From positions 869 to 9,525 of the forward strand of contig DFRF01000193.1 in assembly GCA_002378125.1 (NCBI GenBank): DNA of 8,657 nt. Direction: 5' to 3'. The position numbers were made by a program, and so were the translations under genes. Of the stretch, positions 1 to 6,804 are shown one piece after another; within the stretch, counting starts at the first letter, position 1, and each line of letters opens with the position of its first letter. The stretch comes from Rhodospirillaceae bacterium UBA3470. GTDB lineage: Bacteria > Pseudomonadota > Alphaproteobacteria > Rhodospirillales > Casp-alpha2. The notes under the pieces were generated by a model, which saw nothing but the letters and a program-made list of their open reading frames with translations, did no database searches and was not told where the DNA came from.

Positions 1-1
1 A

Positions 2-91
2 CCAAAGACCGGTGCGGCGGACTGGTCCGCAGGGGATCAGATGTCGGAGGCTGAACGGGAATTGTTGAAAGCGCTCCGAGCCGCCGGTTAG
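2..91 (+). CDS. C-terminal end of an upstream flagellar-cluster protein (partial)
   Basis: Only the last 29 codons are visible, in the frame starting at base 2 and ending at TAG 89-91; the 5' part lies outside the window. The tail is hydrophilic and ends in a short helix-like stretch (SEAERELLKALRAAG). From memory, the small membrane-anchored DUF6468 proteins that precede motE in Rhodospirillales-type flagellar clusters end in a similar way, so this is my best guess; the fragment alone cannot prove it. The next gene starts 32 bases downstream at the preferred start, consistent with one operon. Confidence 0.55.
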   Translation, partial: PKTGAADWSAGDQMSEAERELLKALRAAG

Positions 92-123
92 GCGTTATGC
101 GGAGACAGCGGACAGGATACACA

Positions 124-825
124 ATGGCGAAAATATTCTCAAAAATCCGGTTTTTGGCGCTGACGATATTTTTCGCGACGCTGATGTTGAGCGTTAAGAT
201 CAGCGACATTTGGGATGGCATCGACGGCCTGCTTGGTGGTGCCATTCAGGTTGCCGAGGCGCAGGCACAGGCGCAGACCAACGATGCCCCTGCCAAAAAT
301 CCTGAGGATAAGCGCGAGAATCTTGAAGCCGCGCGGGAAAAGGAAGACGATCCTGACGCGAACGAAGAAGAGGATGTCTCCCGTCTCATCACCGATGACC
401 CCACGCTTATGTCGCCAGCGGAGATCGAGATTCTTCAGCAGCTGGCTGTTCGCCGCGATAACCTTGACGCTCGGGAGGCCGAATTTAGCGCCCGCGAAGG
501 GTTGTTTAAAGCTGCGGAGGAACGTATCGACAAGAAGATCGCGGAGCTCCAGAACCTGCGGGTTACAATCGATAGTCTGATCAAGAAGTTCGACGCCCAG
601 CAAGATGCCAAGCTAAATAGTCTGGTGAAAATCTACGAGAATATGAAGCCCAAGAGTGCCGCGCGTATCTTTGAGCAACTTGAAATGGATACGCTCCTTG
701 AAGTGGCTGAACGCATGAAGGAGCGCAAGCTCGCAGCGATCATGGCACAGCTGGGGGAAGAGCGTGCCCGCGAAGTGACGGTTGAGCTTCGTCGGTTGCG
801 GGAAATGCCCAAGGTTGGGGGTTGA
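124..825 (+). CDS. motE: MotE-family flagellar motor protein (MgtE N-domain-like)
   Basis: Predicted 233-residue protein with an N-terminal hydrophobic segment at about residues 8-26 (signal anchor), an acidic Ala/Gln/Glu-rich linker, a long charged coiled coil at about 105-165, and a C-terminal helical domain at about 168-226. That domain contains ENMKPKSAARIF and a following LxxVAERMKERK-type helix, the pattern of the MgtE intracellular N-domain fold shared by MotE proteins. In rhizobia MotE is a periplasmic chaperone that stabilises the motility protein MotC; the same class of role is inferred here, though no motC is visible. I chose ATG 124 because AGGA lies about seven bases upstream and it places the hydrophobic segment at the N-terminus. 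An ATG at 97 would add nine polar residues and has little Shine-Dalgarno support. The next gene starts 37 bases downstream. Confidence 0.85.
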   Translation: MAKIFSKIRFLALTIFFATLMLSVKISDIWDGIDGLLGGAIQVAEAQAQAQTNDAPAKNPEDKRENLEAAREKEDDPDANEEEDVSRLITDDPTLMSPAEIEILQQLAVRRDNLDAREAEFSAREGLFKAAEERIDKKIAELQNLRVTIDSLIKKFDAQQDAKLNSLVKIYENMKPKSAARIFEQLEMDTLLEVAERMKERKLAAIMAQLGEERAREVTVELRRLREMPKVGG

Positions 826-848
826 TCCACGTGATCCTTCCGACGGCC

Positions 849-854
849 GGAGGG
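849..854 (+). promoter_or_regulatory. Ribosome binding site deciding the start of the AMIN-like/TPR gene
   Basis: GGAGGG lies eight bases before ATG 863. It supports this start over the longer frame opening at TTG 782, which would run inside the end of motE and place 27 polar residues before an evident signal peptide. Confidence 0.75.
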
Positions 855-862
855 CTTTTGCG

Positions 863-3800
863 ATGAGTGGGTTGTGCCGAATCTTGATGGTGTCATTCGC
901 GCTCATGTCCGTCTTGACATGGGTCGTTCCCGTTGCGGCGGAACATGTGAGCGTCCGTGCATCGCGGGGAGATGACTTCGGCCGGATCGTGTTCCTCTGG
1001 GATCGGCCAGTTTCTCATGAGATGGTTCAGAACGGCCGAACTCTCACCATCCGCTTTGGACGGCCGATCGAGGCCTCTTACCAAAGGGTGTTAGGCGCGC
1101 TGCGGAAGTATATTAATCGGGTTCGAATCAATCGTGATGGTCGATCCGTGACATTTCAACTGACCGACGCTTTTGAGGCCTTCGGATTTGATTCCGGGAA
1201 CGCGGTGATAGTCGAAATTGCGGAACTGCCTGAGCCGGCGCCAGCGCCCCAGCCTGAAGCCGGACAGGCATCTATCAAAATCTTGGCGCGAAAGTCGGTT
1301 GCCCAGGCGGTTGCTAAGAACGGCCTGCCAAAAATCCGGGTGCGCACGGGTCGTCATCCGGATTATTCGCGTATCGTGATCGATTGGCCGGAGAAGGTTG
1401 ATTACAAGTTCGACCGGAAGGGTGGCGCGGTGGTCATCCGGTTCGGCAATGCTGCTGATCTTCAAATCGCGGATTTGAAGCGTCGTCCGCCACCCTATGT
1501 CGGTGAGGTTCGAGCGCGCCCCGGTGCCAGCGAGACCGTGTTGGAGTTGGCCGTCACGCAATCGTCCGATGTCCGTCATTTCCTTTCCGGCTCGAAGTTG
1601 GTTCTAGATGTGCGCCGTCCCACCGGCTCGGAAGAGTTTGCCGCACTTCCCGAGGTCGCCCCCGCATCTGCGACGGCGCCTGATGCATTGGAAAAGACAG
1701 AATCCGAAAGCAATACCGACGCAAAGTCGTCGGCGCAGTCGGTCGAGGCAGAACAGACAGGATCTGCGCCGGCGCAGCCTGAACCGGCCGTGGAAACAGC
1801 GTCGGCGCCCGAACCTTCCAATTCAACCGTGGCGCCGACGGCAGCCGCGGCGCCTGAACCGGAAGCGCCCGGTACTCAAGCTGACGCGAGCCGCGAGGTT
1901 TCGCCACGCGCTGCTCAAACGAAGAGCAAGCCTATCGTCCTCCGACCTGTTGCTGTGTCGGCCGTGCAGCCCGCCGCTTCTGCGGAAGGTAAACCGGCGG
2001 ACCCCAATGTCGAAGGGACTGAAACGTCCCCCAAGCCTAGTGCCAAGACAGGGGTCAAATTTACATTTGATTGGAAAGAACCCGTCGCTGCTGCGGTGTT
2101 CCGCCGGGTCGGATATTTGTGGCTGATTTTTGACAAACCGGCGCGAATTGATGCGCAATCCCTGCTGCAGTCGAGCGGTGGCGTCATTCAGTCCATCGAC
2201 CAAGCGCCGATGCCCGATGCGACCGTGTTGCGAATGCGCGTGTCACGCCGGATCAATCCGACTTTATCCCGCGATGGCTTAAGTTGGATTATCGAGCTGT
2301 CGAAGCGGGAAACGGGAGTCTCCAAGCCCATCGAGGTCAACGTGCAACCGGACTCACCCGTTGGCCCAAGGATTTTCTTGCCGGTGCTGGAGCCCGGAAA
2401 GCCAGTCGGGATCACTGACCCCGCCGTTGGTGACAACCTCGTGGTGGTTCCCGTCATTCCGCTGGGTCATGGTCTGCAGAAAACCTTTACATATTCGCAA
2501 CTTCGGGTCCTTCCGTCGTTACAAGGTATCGTCATAAAGCCCTTAGTCGATGACCTTCGCGTGCGACCGCTCCGTCAAGGTGTCGAATTGACATCGGGCG
2601 CAAAGTTAGCGCTGTCGCCTGTGTCCGCCGACGCCGCCGCCAGGGCGAAGCTTGCCGCTACAAAACCGTTGACCAAAATACTTGAATTGGAGAAGTGGGA
2701 AGTCACGTCTATCGAACAGTTTAACGAGGAGAAGCAGAACCTACAAGATGAGGTCGCGGCGGCGCAGGGCGAACAACGCATTCTTGAACGTTACAATTTA
2801 GCACGGTTTTACTTTGCAAACCGGTTTGCCCCGGAAACGCTCGGCGTTTTAGCGGAACTAAAGCGTGAGGAGCCGGAGATTGAAAACGAGCGGGAGTTCC
2901 GTCTGATCCGAGGCGGCGCCAGTTATCTTATGGGGCGCCTGTCGGATGCCGCGTCCGATTTTACCCACGGAAGCTTGGATGGATCCGATGAAGCCAATTT
3001 CTGGCGGGCTGCGGTGGTTGCTGAAGCGGGAGACTTGTTGGCGGCAGCCCCGACCCTAACCCGTGTAGGTGTGGTGACAAGGAAGTATCCGAAACAACTC
3101 AAACTCCAGATGGGGACGCTGGTTGCCGACGCGGCCGTCGAAATTGGGGATATCCAGTCTGCCAAGACCTACATCAAGGCCATGAAAAAGCTCGAACCCG
3201 ACGAGGCACAATTGGCTGCTATCGAATTCGTCGAAGGGCGTATGCTTAATCTCAAGGGCGATACGGACGGCGCTATTTCGAAGTGGGAAGGGGTTCAGGA
3301 GAAGCGCAACAAATGGATGCGGGCGCGGGCCACCATTGCCCGCACGGAACTGCTTTTGAAATTGGACCGTATGAAGCCTATGGAGGCCATTAAGCAGCTA
3401 GAAAGCCTCCGGTTTTCCTGGCGCGGTGATGATTTCGAGTTTTCCTTGCTCCGACGTCTTGGTGGGCTCTATTTGGACGAGGGGATCTATCGCAACGGTC
3501 TCCAGGCCCTGCGTCAAGCCGCCACGTATTTTCGCAACAACGAGGAAGCGCCGCAGGTCACCCAGCAGATGGTCGATGTCTTCAACGGGCTATATTTGGA
3601 AGATGGCGCCGATGAGATGTCGGCCGTCACGGCGATCGCCGTTTTCGAGGAGTTCAAGGAACTCAAGCCAGCCGGGGCCAAGGGCGATGAAATGATCCGC
3701 AAGCTCGCAGATCGGCTCGTGGGTGTTGATCTGCTGGATCAGGCAGCGGAAATTCTAGAGGGTCAAATTCGATCTCGTCTAAAAGGCGTCTTGAAATCGG

Positions 3801-4441
3801 AGGTCGGTGCACGTTTGGCCATTGTTTGTCTATTGGCCCGCCGTTATGACCGTGCCCTGGCAGGTTTGGATGCGACCAATGTGCGGAATGCGCCAGCGGC
3901 TTTGGTCACGCAACGGCGACATTTACGGGCCCGCTCATTGATAGGGTTGAATCAATCGGAGAAAGCGCTGGAGGTCTTGAAGAAGGACAAGACCACGGAC
4001 GCCGATCTCCTCAGGGCCGAAGTTTTCTGGAATGGCGGCGATTGGCCTAACGCATCGAAAGAGCTGCGGAAAATACTCATGGCGTCCGACGCTAAGAAGA
4101 ACAAACCAGTGAACCCGGAGCAGGCGCAGAAAGTTCTGAACTATGCCATTGCCCTTGCCCTTTCCGGAAACGAACGAGCTCTAGCCAAGGTTCGCCAGGA
4201 TTATGGGCCGGCTGTTCAGGTGACAGAATTGAAGGATGCTTTCCGGTTGGTGTCTGCGCCAACAGCGCTTGGGCTGATCAGCCCGAATTCCGTGCTGTCG
4301 CGGGTCAAGCTGGCCGAGAACTTCAAGACGTTCCTGTCCAAGTACAAGAAGCTGCTGCAAGAGAGAGGTTTGAGCCGTGTTATCTCAAAGGAGGCAGCAT
4401 TGGCAGACACCAAAGAACTACCTGAGACCCAAGGCGGATAA
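863..4441 (+). CDS. Large secreted AMIN-like / tetratricopeptide-repeat protein of the flagellar cluster
   Basis: Predicted 1192-residue exported protein. Residues 1-26 form a classic signal peptide (Arg, hydrophobic core, cleavage after VAA). Residues about 28-115 and 158-255 are beta-rich segments with FGRIVFLWD- and YSRIVIDWP-like strands, resembling AMIN domains. About 263-393 is a low-complexity Ala/Pro/Glu/Ser linker, and a third AMIN-like segment (FTFDWKEPV) follows at about 398-480. From about 606 to 1120 the protein is a helical solenoid with TPR-like pairs (for example RYNLARFYFANRF, YLMGRLSDAASDF, GGLYLDEGIYRNGLQALRQA). AMIN domains bind cell-wall or secretin-type partners and TPRs bind proteins, so a periplasmic scaffold for the motor or flagellar envelope structure is a reasonable inference. 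It follows motE by 37 bases, in the same direction. I cannot give it a gene name. An alternative is a cell-envelope assembly protein merely co-located with the flagellar genes. Confidence 0.8.
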   Translation: MSGLCRILMVSFALMSVLTWVVPVAAEHVSVRASRGDDFGRIVFLWDRPVSHEMVQNGRTLTIRFGRPIEASYQRVLGALRKYINRVRINRDGRSVTFQLTDAFEAFGFDSGNAVIVEIAELPEPAPAPQPEAGQASIKILARKSVAQAVAKNGLPKIRVRTGRHPDYSRIVIDWPEKVDYKFDRKGGAVVIRFGNAADLQIADLKRRPPPYVGEVRARPGASETVLELAVTQSSDVRHFLSGSKLVLDVRRPTGSEEFAALPEVAPASATAPDALEKTESESNTDAKSSAQSVEAEQTGSAPAQPEPAVETASAPEPSNSTVAPTAAAAPEPEAPGTQADASREVSPRAAQTKSKPIVLRPVAVSAVQPAASAEGKPADPNVEGTETSPKPSAKTGVKFTFDWKEPVAAAVFRRVGYLWLIFDKPARIDAQSLLQSSGGVIQSIDQAPMPDATVLRMRVSRRINPTLSRDGLSWIIELSKRETGVSKPIEVNVQPDSPVGPRIFLPVLEPGKPVGITDPAVGDNLVVVPVIPLGHGLQKTFTYSQLRVLPSLQGIVIKPLVDDLRVRPLRQGVELTSGAKLALSPVSADAAARAKLAATKPLTKILELEKWEVTSIEQFNEEKQNLQDEVAAAQGEQRILERYNLARFYFANRFAPETLGVLAELKREEPEIENEREFRLIRGGASYLMGRLSDAASDFTHGSLDGSDEANFWRAAVVAEAGDLLAAAPTLTRVGVVTRKYPKQLKLQMGTLVADAAVEIGDIQSAKTYIKAMKKLEPDEAQLAAIEFVEGRMLNLKGDTDGAISKWEGVQEKRNKWMRARATIARTELLLKLDRMKPMEAIKQLESLRFSWRGDDFEFSLLRRLGGLYLDEGIYRNGLQALRQAATYFRNNEEAPQVTQQMVDVFNGLYLEDGADEMSAVTAIAVFEEFKELKPAGAKGDEMIRKLADRLVGVDLLDQAAEILEGQIRSRLKGVLKSEVGARLAIVCLLARRYDRALAGLDATNVRNAPAALVTQRRHLRARSLIGLNQSEKALEVLKKDKTTDADLLRAEVFWNGGDWPNASKELRKILMASDAKKNKPVNPEQAQKVLNYAIALALSGNERALAKVRQDYGPAVQVTELKDAFRLVSAPTALGLISPNSVLSRVKLAENFKTFLSKYKKLLQERGLSRVISKEAALADTKELPETQGG

Positions 4442-4464
4442 TAATACTCTCGCGCTAAAGAACC

Positions 4465-4879
4465 ATGGATATCCTAAAGGACACTACTCTAGTTTCAATT
4501 GACATTCTGACCTGGGATGACGAACCCACTACCTTCAGCAACATGGTTCATATCCTGTCGCAAGTAGTGGTCGGCGAGGCTCACACCAATACATTTCCTA
4601 GGATGGTGGTGTAGATTCTGAAGGAACCCGTCGAAAAAACCTCTCGATATCTTTATCCGCGACAGGATTATGCCGTAGATGTCGGGTTTAAAGACTCTCA
4701 AGAATATGTGCGCCACCGGACCACGGTCAGCTTGTCATGTTGACGGAGAAGGTGGCGCCAAATGCGGTGAAAGAGGCGACCTCCCATGGGGTCGGCCCCT
4801 ATATCGCGGAACCATTTTGGCTGAGGCGGTGCAGCGCAAGATTAAGGCACTTGTGCGGCGATCATGGGCTCAGGTCTAA
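4465..4879 (+). pseudogene. Decayed CheY-like single-domain response regulator
   Basis: No single frame is open, but three frames together read as a receiver domain in the correct order. From ATG 4465, frame 1 gives the beta-1 acidic pair (ILTWDDEPTT, Asp codons 4516 and 4519) and helix 1, until TAG 4612. Frame 2 continues from about 4622 with RNPSKKPLDIFIRDRIMP, whose Asp codon 4661 is the phospho-acceptor position; TAG at 4676 then replaces one residue of the usual MPxMSG loop, followed by MSGLKTL. Around 4716-4735 the reading moves to frame 3: VMLTEKVAPNAVKEA (Thr codon 4743) and then SHGVGPYIAEPF. At about 4812-4818 it returns to frame 2 (LAEAVQRKIKALV) and ends at TAA 4877. The Lys of the family's KPF motif is Glu (codon 4809). 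Three frame changes plus a nonsense codon argue for a dead gene; clustered sequencing indels are the main alternative. It starts 23 bases after the AMIN-like/TPR gene and converges with fliP, overlapping its end by four bases, so the intact ancestor was probably the last gene of the + strand operon. Confidence 0.82.
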
Positions 4880-5655
4880 CCGCCAAAGCTCCGAACCAGC
4901 GATCCCACTACCATGTACCAACCGTCCACTAGGACAAAGAAGATGATTTTGAAGGGAAGGGCGATAATGATCGGCGGCAGCATCATCATTCCCATGGCCA
5001 TTAAAACCGATGCCACCACCATGTCGATAACGAGAAATGGCACGAAGATGAGAAATCCAATCTCGAAAGCGCGCCTGATTTCCGAAATCATGAATGCGGG
5101 AATGAGGATGCGGAGGGACAAGTTTTCAGGCTGAACATTCTCCGTGCTGGTCCCTGAGATCTCAACGAACAAGGTAAGATCCCGCTCTCGGACATGGCGT
5201 AGCATGAAATTACGAAAGGGCACAGACACGCGTTCAAAAGCTTCGAACTCATCAATCTCTTCTTCGATCATGGGCTTAATGCCGGTGTCGTAAGCCTGTT
5301 CGAATGTCGGCATCATGATGAAGAAGGTCAAGAACAGAGCGAGTGAGATTAGCACTTGGTTTGGCGGCGTCTGCATAGTGCCCATGGCTGTGCGCAAGAA
5401 GGACAGGACGATTAATATGCGAATAAAAGAAGTCACCATCACGAGCAGGGACGGTGCTAGGCTGAGTACGGTGATGAGCGCGATAATCTGAACGAGGCGC
5501 CCTGTCGCCTCGCCGCCATCTCCAAAGTCCAGATTGATAGATTGGGCGGTGGCCGGTTCGGCGACGCAGATCAGGATAAAGATCAGAGTAACACTCAGGC
5601 CCGCTGCACCGGCAAACCAAAAAAATGAACGTAGGAGAGGGGGTCGGCGGTTCAT
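4876..5655 (-). CDS. fliP: Flagellar biosynthetic protein FliP
   Basis: Full-length FliP of 259 residues, a core subunit of the flagellar type III export gate, where it assembles with FliQ and FliR in the inner membrane within the basal body. Residues 1-37 look like the cleavable signal peptide typical of FliP (ending near PATAQ). Hydrophobic segments lie at about 54-88, 100-116, 183-225 and 227-251. Family hallmarks include SLLVMVTSFIRILIVLSFLR at 69-88, the MGTMQTPPNQVL loop at 91-102, and PAFMISEIRRAFEIGF at 186-201, matching the FliP signature PAFxxSExxxAFxIGF. ATG 5655 overlaps the fliO stop by four bases (ATGA) and has GAGGA six bases upstream, so translation is probably coupled to fliO. 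It is the last gene of the minus-strand operon; fliQ and fliR do not follow, so they must lie elsewhere. It converges on the response-regulator pseudogene. Confidence 0.97.
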   Translation of the reverse strand: MNRRPPLLRSFFWFAGAAGLSVTLIFILICVAEPATAQSINLDFGDGGEATGRLVQIIALITVLSLAPSLLVMVTSFIRILIVLSFLRTAMGTMQTPPNQVLISLALFLTFFIMMPTFEQAYDTGIKPMIEEEIDEFEAFERVSVPFRNFMLRHVRERDLTLFVEISGTSTENVQPENLSLRILIPAFMISEIRRAFEIGFLIFVPFLVIDMVVASVLMAMGMMMLPPIIIALPFKIIFFVLVDGWYMVVGSLVRSFGG

Positions 5656-5981
5656 TGTCTGTCCTCGCCATCGCCATCGCCTGATTTTGCAATGGCGATA
5701 GGGACATCACCCTCGGTCGCAATCTCTCTCTCGATGACCGTTTCGGAGGTTGGTGAAATCAACAGGAGGTGCTCAACATCGTCACGGCGCACCAGCACCA
5801 TTCGACGGCGCCCATCAACCGCTGTCACTTCAACGACAGAAAGACGACGCTTGCCTCCTGGCTTGATGGCAGTGGCTGGAAATCCCAACCCGGCGCGACG
5901 CGCGAGGGTCGCCAGCACGCCGATCAACCCAAGGACGAAAACCAGGGCCAAGAAGAAACGGAAATAATCCATGGCCTCCAT
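5652..5981 (-). CDS. fliO: Flagellar biosynthesis protein FliO (short form)
   Basis: A 109-residue protein with one N-terminal membrane segment at about residues 5-28 (YFRFFLALVFVLGLIGVLA) and a compact basic beta-rich cytoplasmic domain. The segment RRLSVVEVTAVDGRRRMVLV followed by DVEHLLLISP is the conserved FliO pattern. FliO is a membrane chaperone that stabilises FliP and promotes assembly of the FliPQR export gate. It lies directly upstream of fliP, overlapping it by four bases. ATG 5981 overlaps the upstream stop by one base (TAATG) with GGAG ten bases before it. A second ATG at 5972 is possible, but its GGAGG sits only two bases away, too close for a good ribosome site. The ending is acidic and disordered. 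Confidence 0.88.
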   Translation of the reverse strand: MEAMDYFRFFLALVFVLGLIGVLATLARRAGLGFPATAIKPGGKRRLSVVEVTAVDGRRRMVLVRRDDVEHLLLISPTSETVIEREIATEGDVPIAIAKSGDGDGEDRQ

Positions 5982-6271
5982 TAATCATCGGCTCCGTCGT
6001 CAGGTGCAGTCTCACCGCCCATGGCACCATGGCGGGCGCTCAGCTCCTGCTGCAGGCTATTCATGTCGATAATGATCGCCTCTAGTTCCCGGATTAATGT
6101 CTCCCGATCGGTTTGCGGTGCTGTACGGAGCACCTCGCTGACATCCTGAACTTCGCCGCTGAGCGCACTGAGGTCAGCGTCCTCTCCGGCGGCTAATGCT
6201 TCTCGGCCGAACTGGATGCGGCGGCGAACAGCGTCTAGGCGTATCTGTAGATCGTGCGCGGTGGCGTTCAT
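5981..6271 (-). CDS. Small helical protein of unknown function in the fliO-fliP operon
   Basis: Predicted 96 residues, hydrophilic, no signal or membrane segment. Residues about 5-80 look like two or three amphipathic helices with heptad-like spacing (LQIRLDAVRRRIQFGREAL, then ELEAIIIDMNSLQQEL), and the last 15 residues are acidic and disordered. The size and all-helical composition resemble flagellar export chaperones of the FliT/FlgN kind, but I see no diagnostic motif, so this is only a suggestion. ATG 6271 is chosen over an in-frame ATG at 6298 because it overlaps the upstream stop by one base (TAATG) and has GGAG seven bases before it; the longer form would sit inside the preceding gene. 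It lies between the FlhB-like gene and fliO, both also joined by overlaps, so it is probably co-translated with the export apparatus genes. Confidence 0.75.
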   Translation of the reverse strand: MNATAHDLQIRLDAVRRRIQFGREALAAGEDADLSALSGEVQDVSEVLRTAPQTDRETLIRELEAIIIDMNSLQQELSARHGAMGGETAPDDGADD

Positions 6272-6723
6272 TACTTGGCTCCGTTGTCCTGCCGCCATTT
6301 TGTAGCCAGGGCATCTGCCAGTTCGAGCACGGTCTCGCTTCTCCCGTCGGCGGCCGTTTCGTCCTGATGGTGACCCGGAGGGGCTTCGCCGTTGGCGCGG
6401 TACAGATAGATAAGAATTTCGGCGACGGCCGCAAAGGCGCCCGAGGGAATCTCTGTATCTTCATTAACCGCCGAAAGGAGTTGTGCCAGATCTGCGTCTT
6501 CGCGAACCTTAATCCCTTGCGCGAAGGCGATCTGCAAAATTTGCTCGGCTGTGGTGCCGCGTCCAGCGACGACCACCTTCGGTGCACGGTCCGTTTCCTG
6601 AGCCTGGTGAAGGGCCACGGCGACGGCATCTTTAGTCTCTGGGATCGGCTTCAGGTCGCCGTGATCTTGTTCGTCCGATGACGTCAAAGTGGAATCCCAA
6701 CATCTGATCATAACTTCTATCAA
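6271..6723 (-). CDS. Free-standing FlhB C-terminal-domain-like protein (FlhX-type)
   Basis: A 150-residue soluble protein matching the cytoplasmic domain of FlhB/YscU export-switch proteins but lacking their four membrane helices. Residues about 24-112 carry the family pattern: LKPIPETKDAVAVALH, APKVVVAGRG, AEQILQIAFAQGIKVREDADLAQLL, EIPSGAFAAVAEILIYLYR. In FlhB the segment before the AVAL strand contains the self-cleaving NPTH loop; here it reads ETKDAVAVAL, so there is no autocleavage site. Orphan FlhB C-domain proteins (FlhX) are known in several bacteria and can partly substitute for the cleaved FlhB C-domain. A role in export substrate switching is inferred. Start: TTG 6723 has a strong GGAGGAG six bases upstream, whereas ATG 6711 lies 18 bases from it; the first 14 residues are unlike the family, and a stop lies just upstream. 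Residues 113-150 form a hydrophilic tail. It heads the fliO-fliP operon. Confidence 0.87.
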   Translation of the reverse strand: MIEVMIRCWDSTLTSSDEQDHGDLKPIPETKDAVAVALHQAQETDRAPKVVVAGRGTTAEQILQIAFAQGIKVREDADLAQLLSAVNEDTEIPSGAFAAVAEILIYLYRANGEAPPGHHQDETAADGRSETVLELADALATKWRQDNGAK

Positions 6724-6729
6724 CGTAAG

Positions 6730-6736
6730 CTCCTCC
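6730..6736 (-). promoter_or_regulatory. Ribosome binding site for the TTG start of the FlhB-like gene
   Basis: On the minus strand GGAGGAG is followed by a six-base spacer and TTG 6723. The match is strong enough to favour this unusual start codon over ATG 6711. Confidence 0.65.
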
Positions 6737-6804
6737 GGGCTTCCTTAACAACGGGTAAAACACTGCGCTTGTTCCAAGACACCTAATTGTCTGAGAACCC
6801 GCCA

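Noticed and set aside
782..862. Longer start (TTG 782) for the AMIN-like/TPR gene
   Set aside because: It lies largely inside the end of motE and puts 27 polar residues before a clear signal peptide, while ATG 863 has a strong GGAGGG site.
1091..1579. 162-codon minus-strand open frame, and others within 1091-2457
   Set aside because: All are antisense or frame-shifted shadows of the GC-rich AMIN-like/TPR gene, whose domains account for the sequence.
1608..2126. 172-codon + strand open frame rich in Arg and Pro
   Set aside because: Out-of-frame reading of the Ala/Pro/Glu linker of the AMIN-like/TPR protein; Arg-rich composition is typical of a GC-rich shadow frame.
4495..4716. 73-codon minus-strand open frame
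   Set aside because: It is antisense to the response-regulator remnant, whose + strand motifs are specific and correctly ordered.
4785..4800. Near-palindrome around CCATGG in the convergent region as a terminator
   Set aside because: The arms are imperfect, there is no T-run, and it is explained by the receiver-domain coding remnant.
6174..6681. Open frames of 151 (minus) and 161 (+) codons over the FlhB-like gene
   Set aside because: The FlhB-domain motifs in the 6271-6723 frame explain this DNA; the other frames have no family features.
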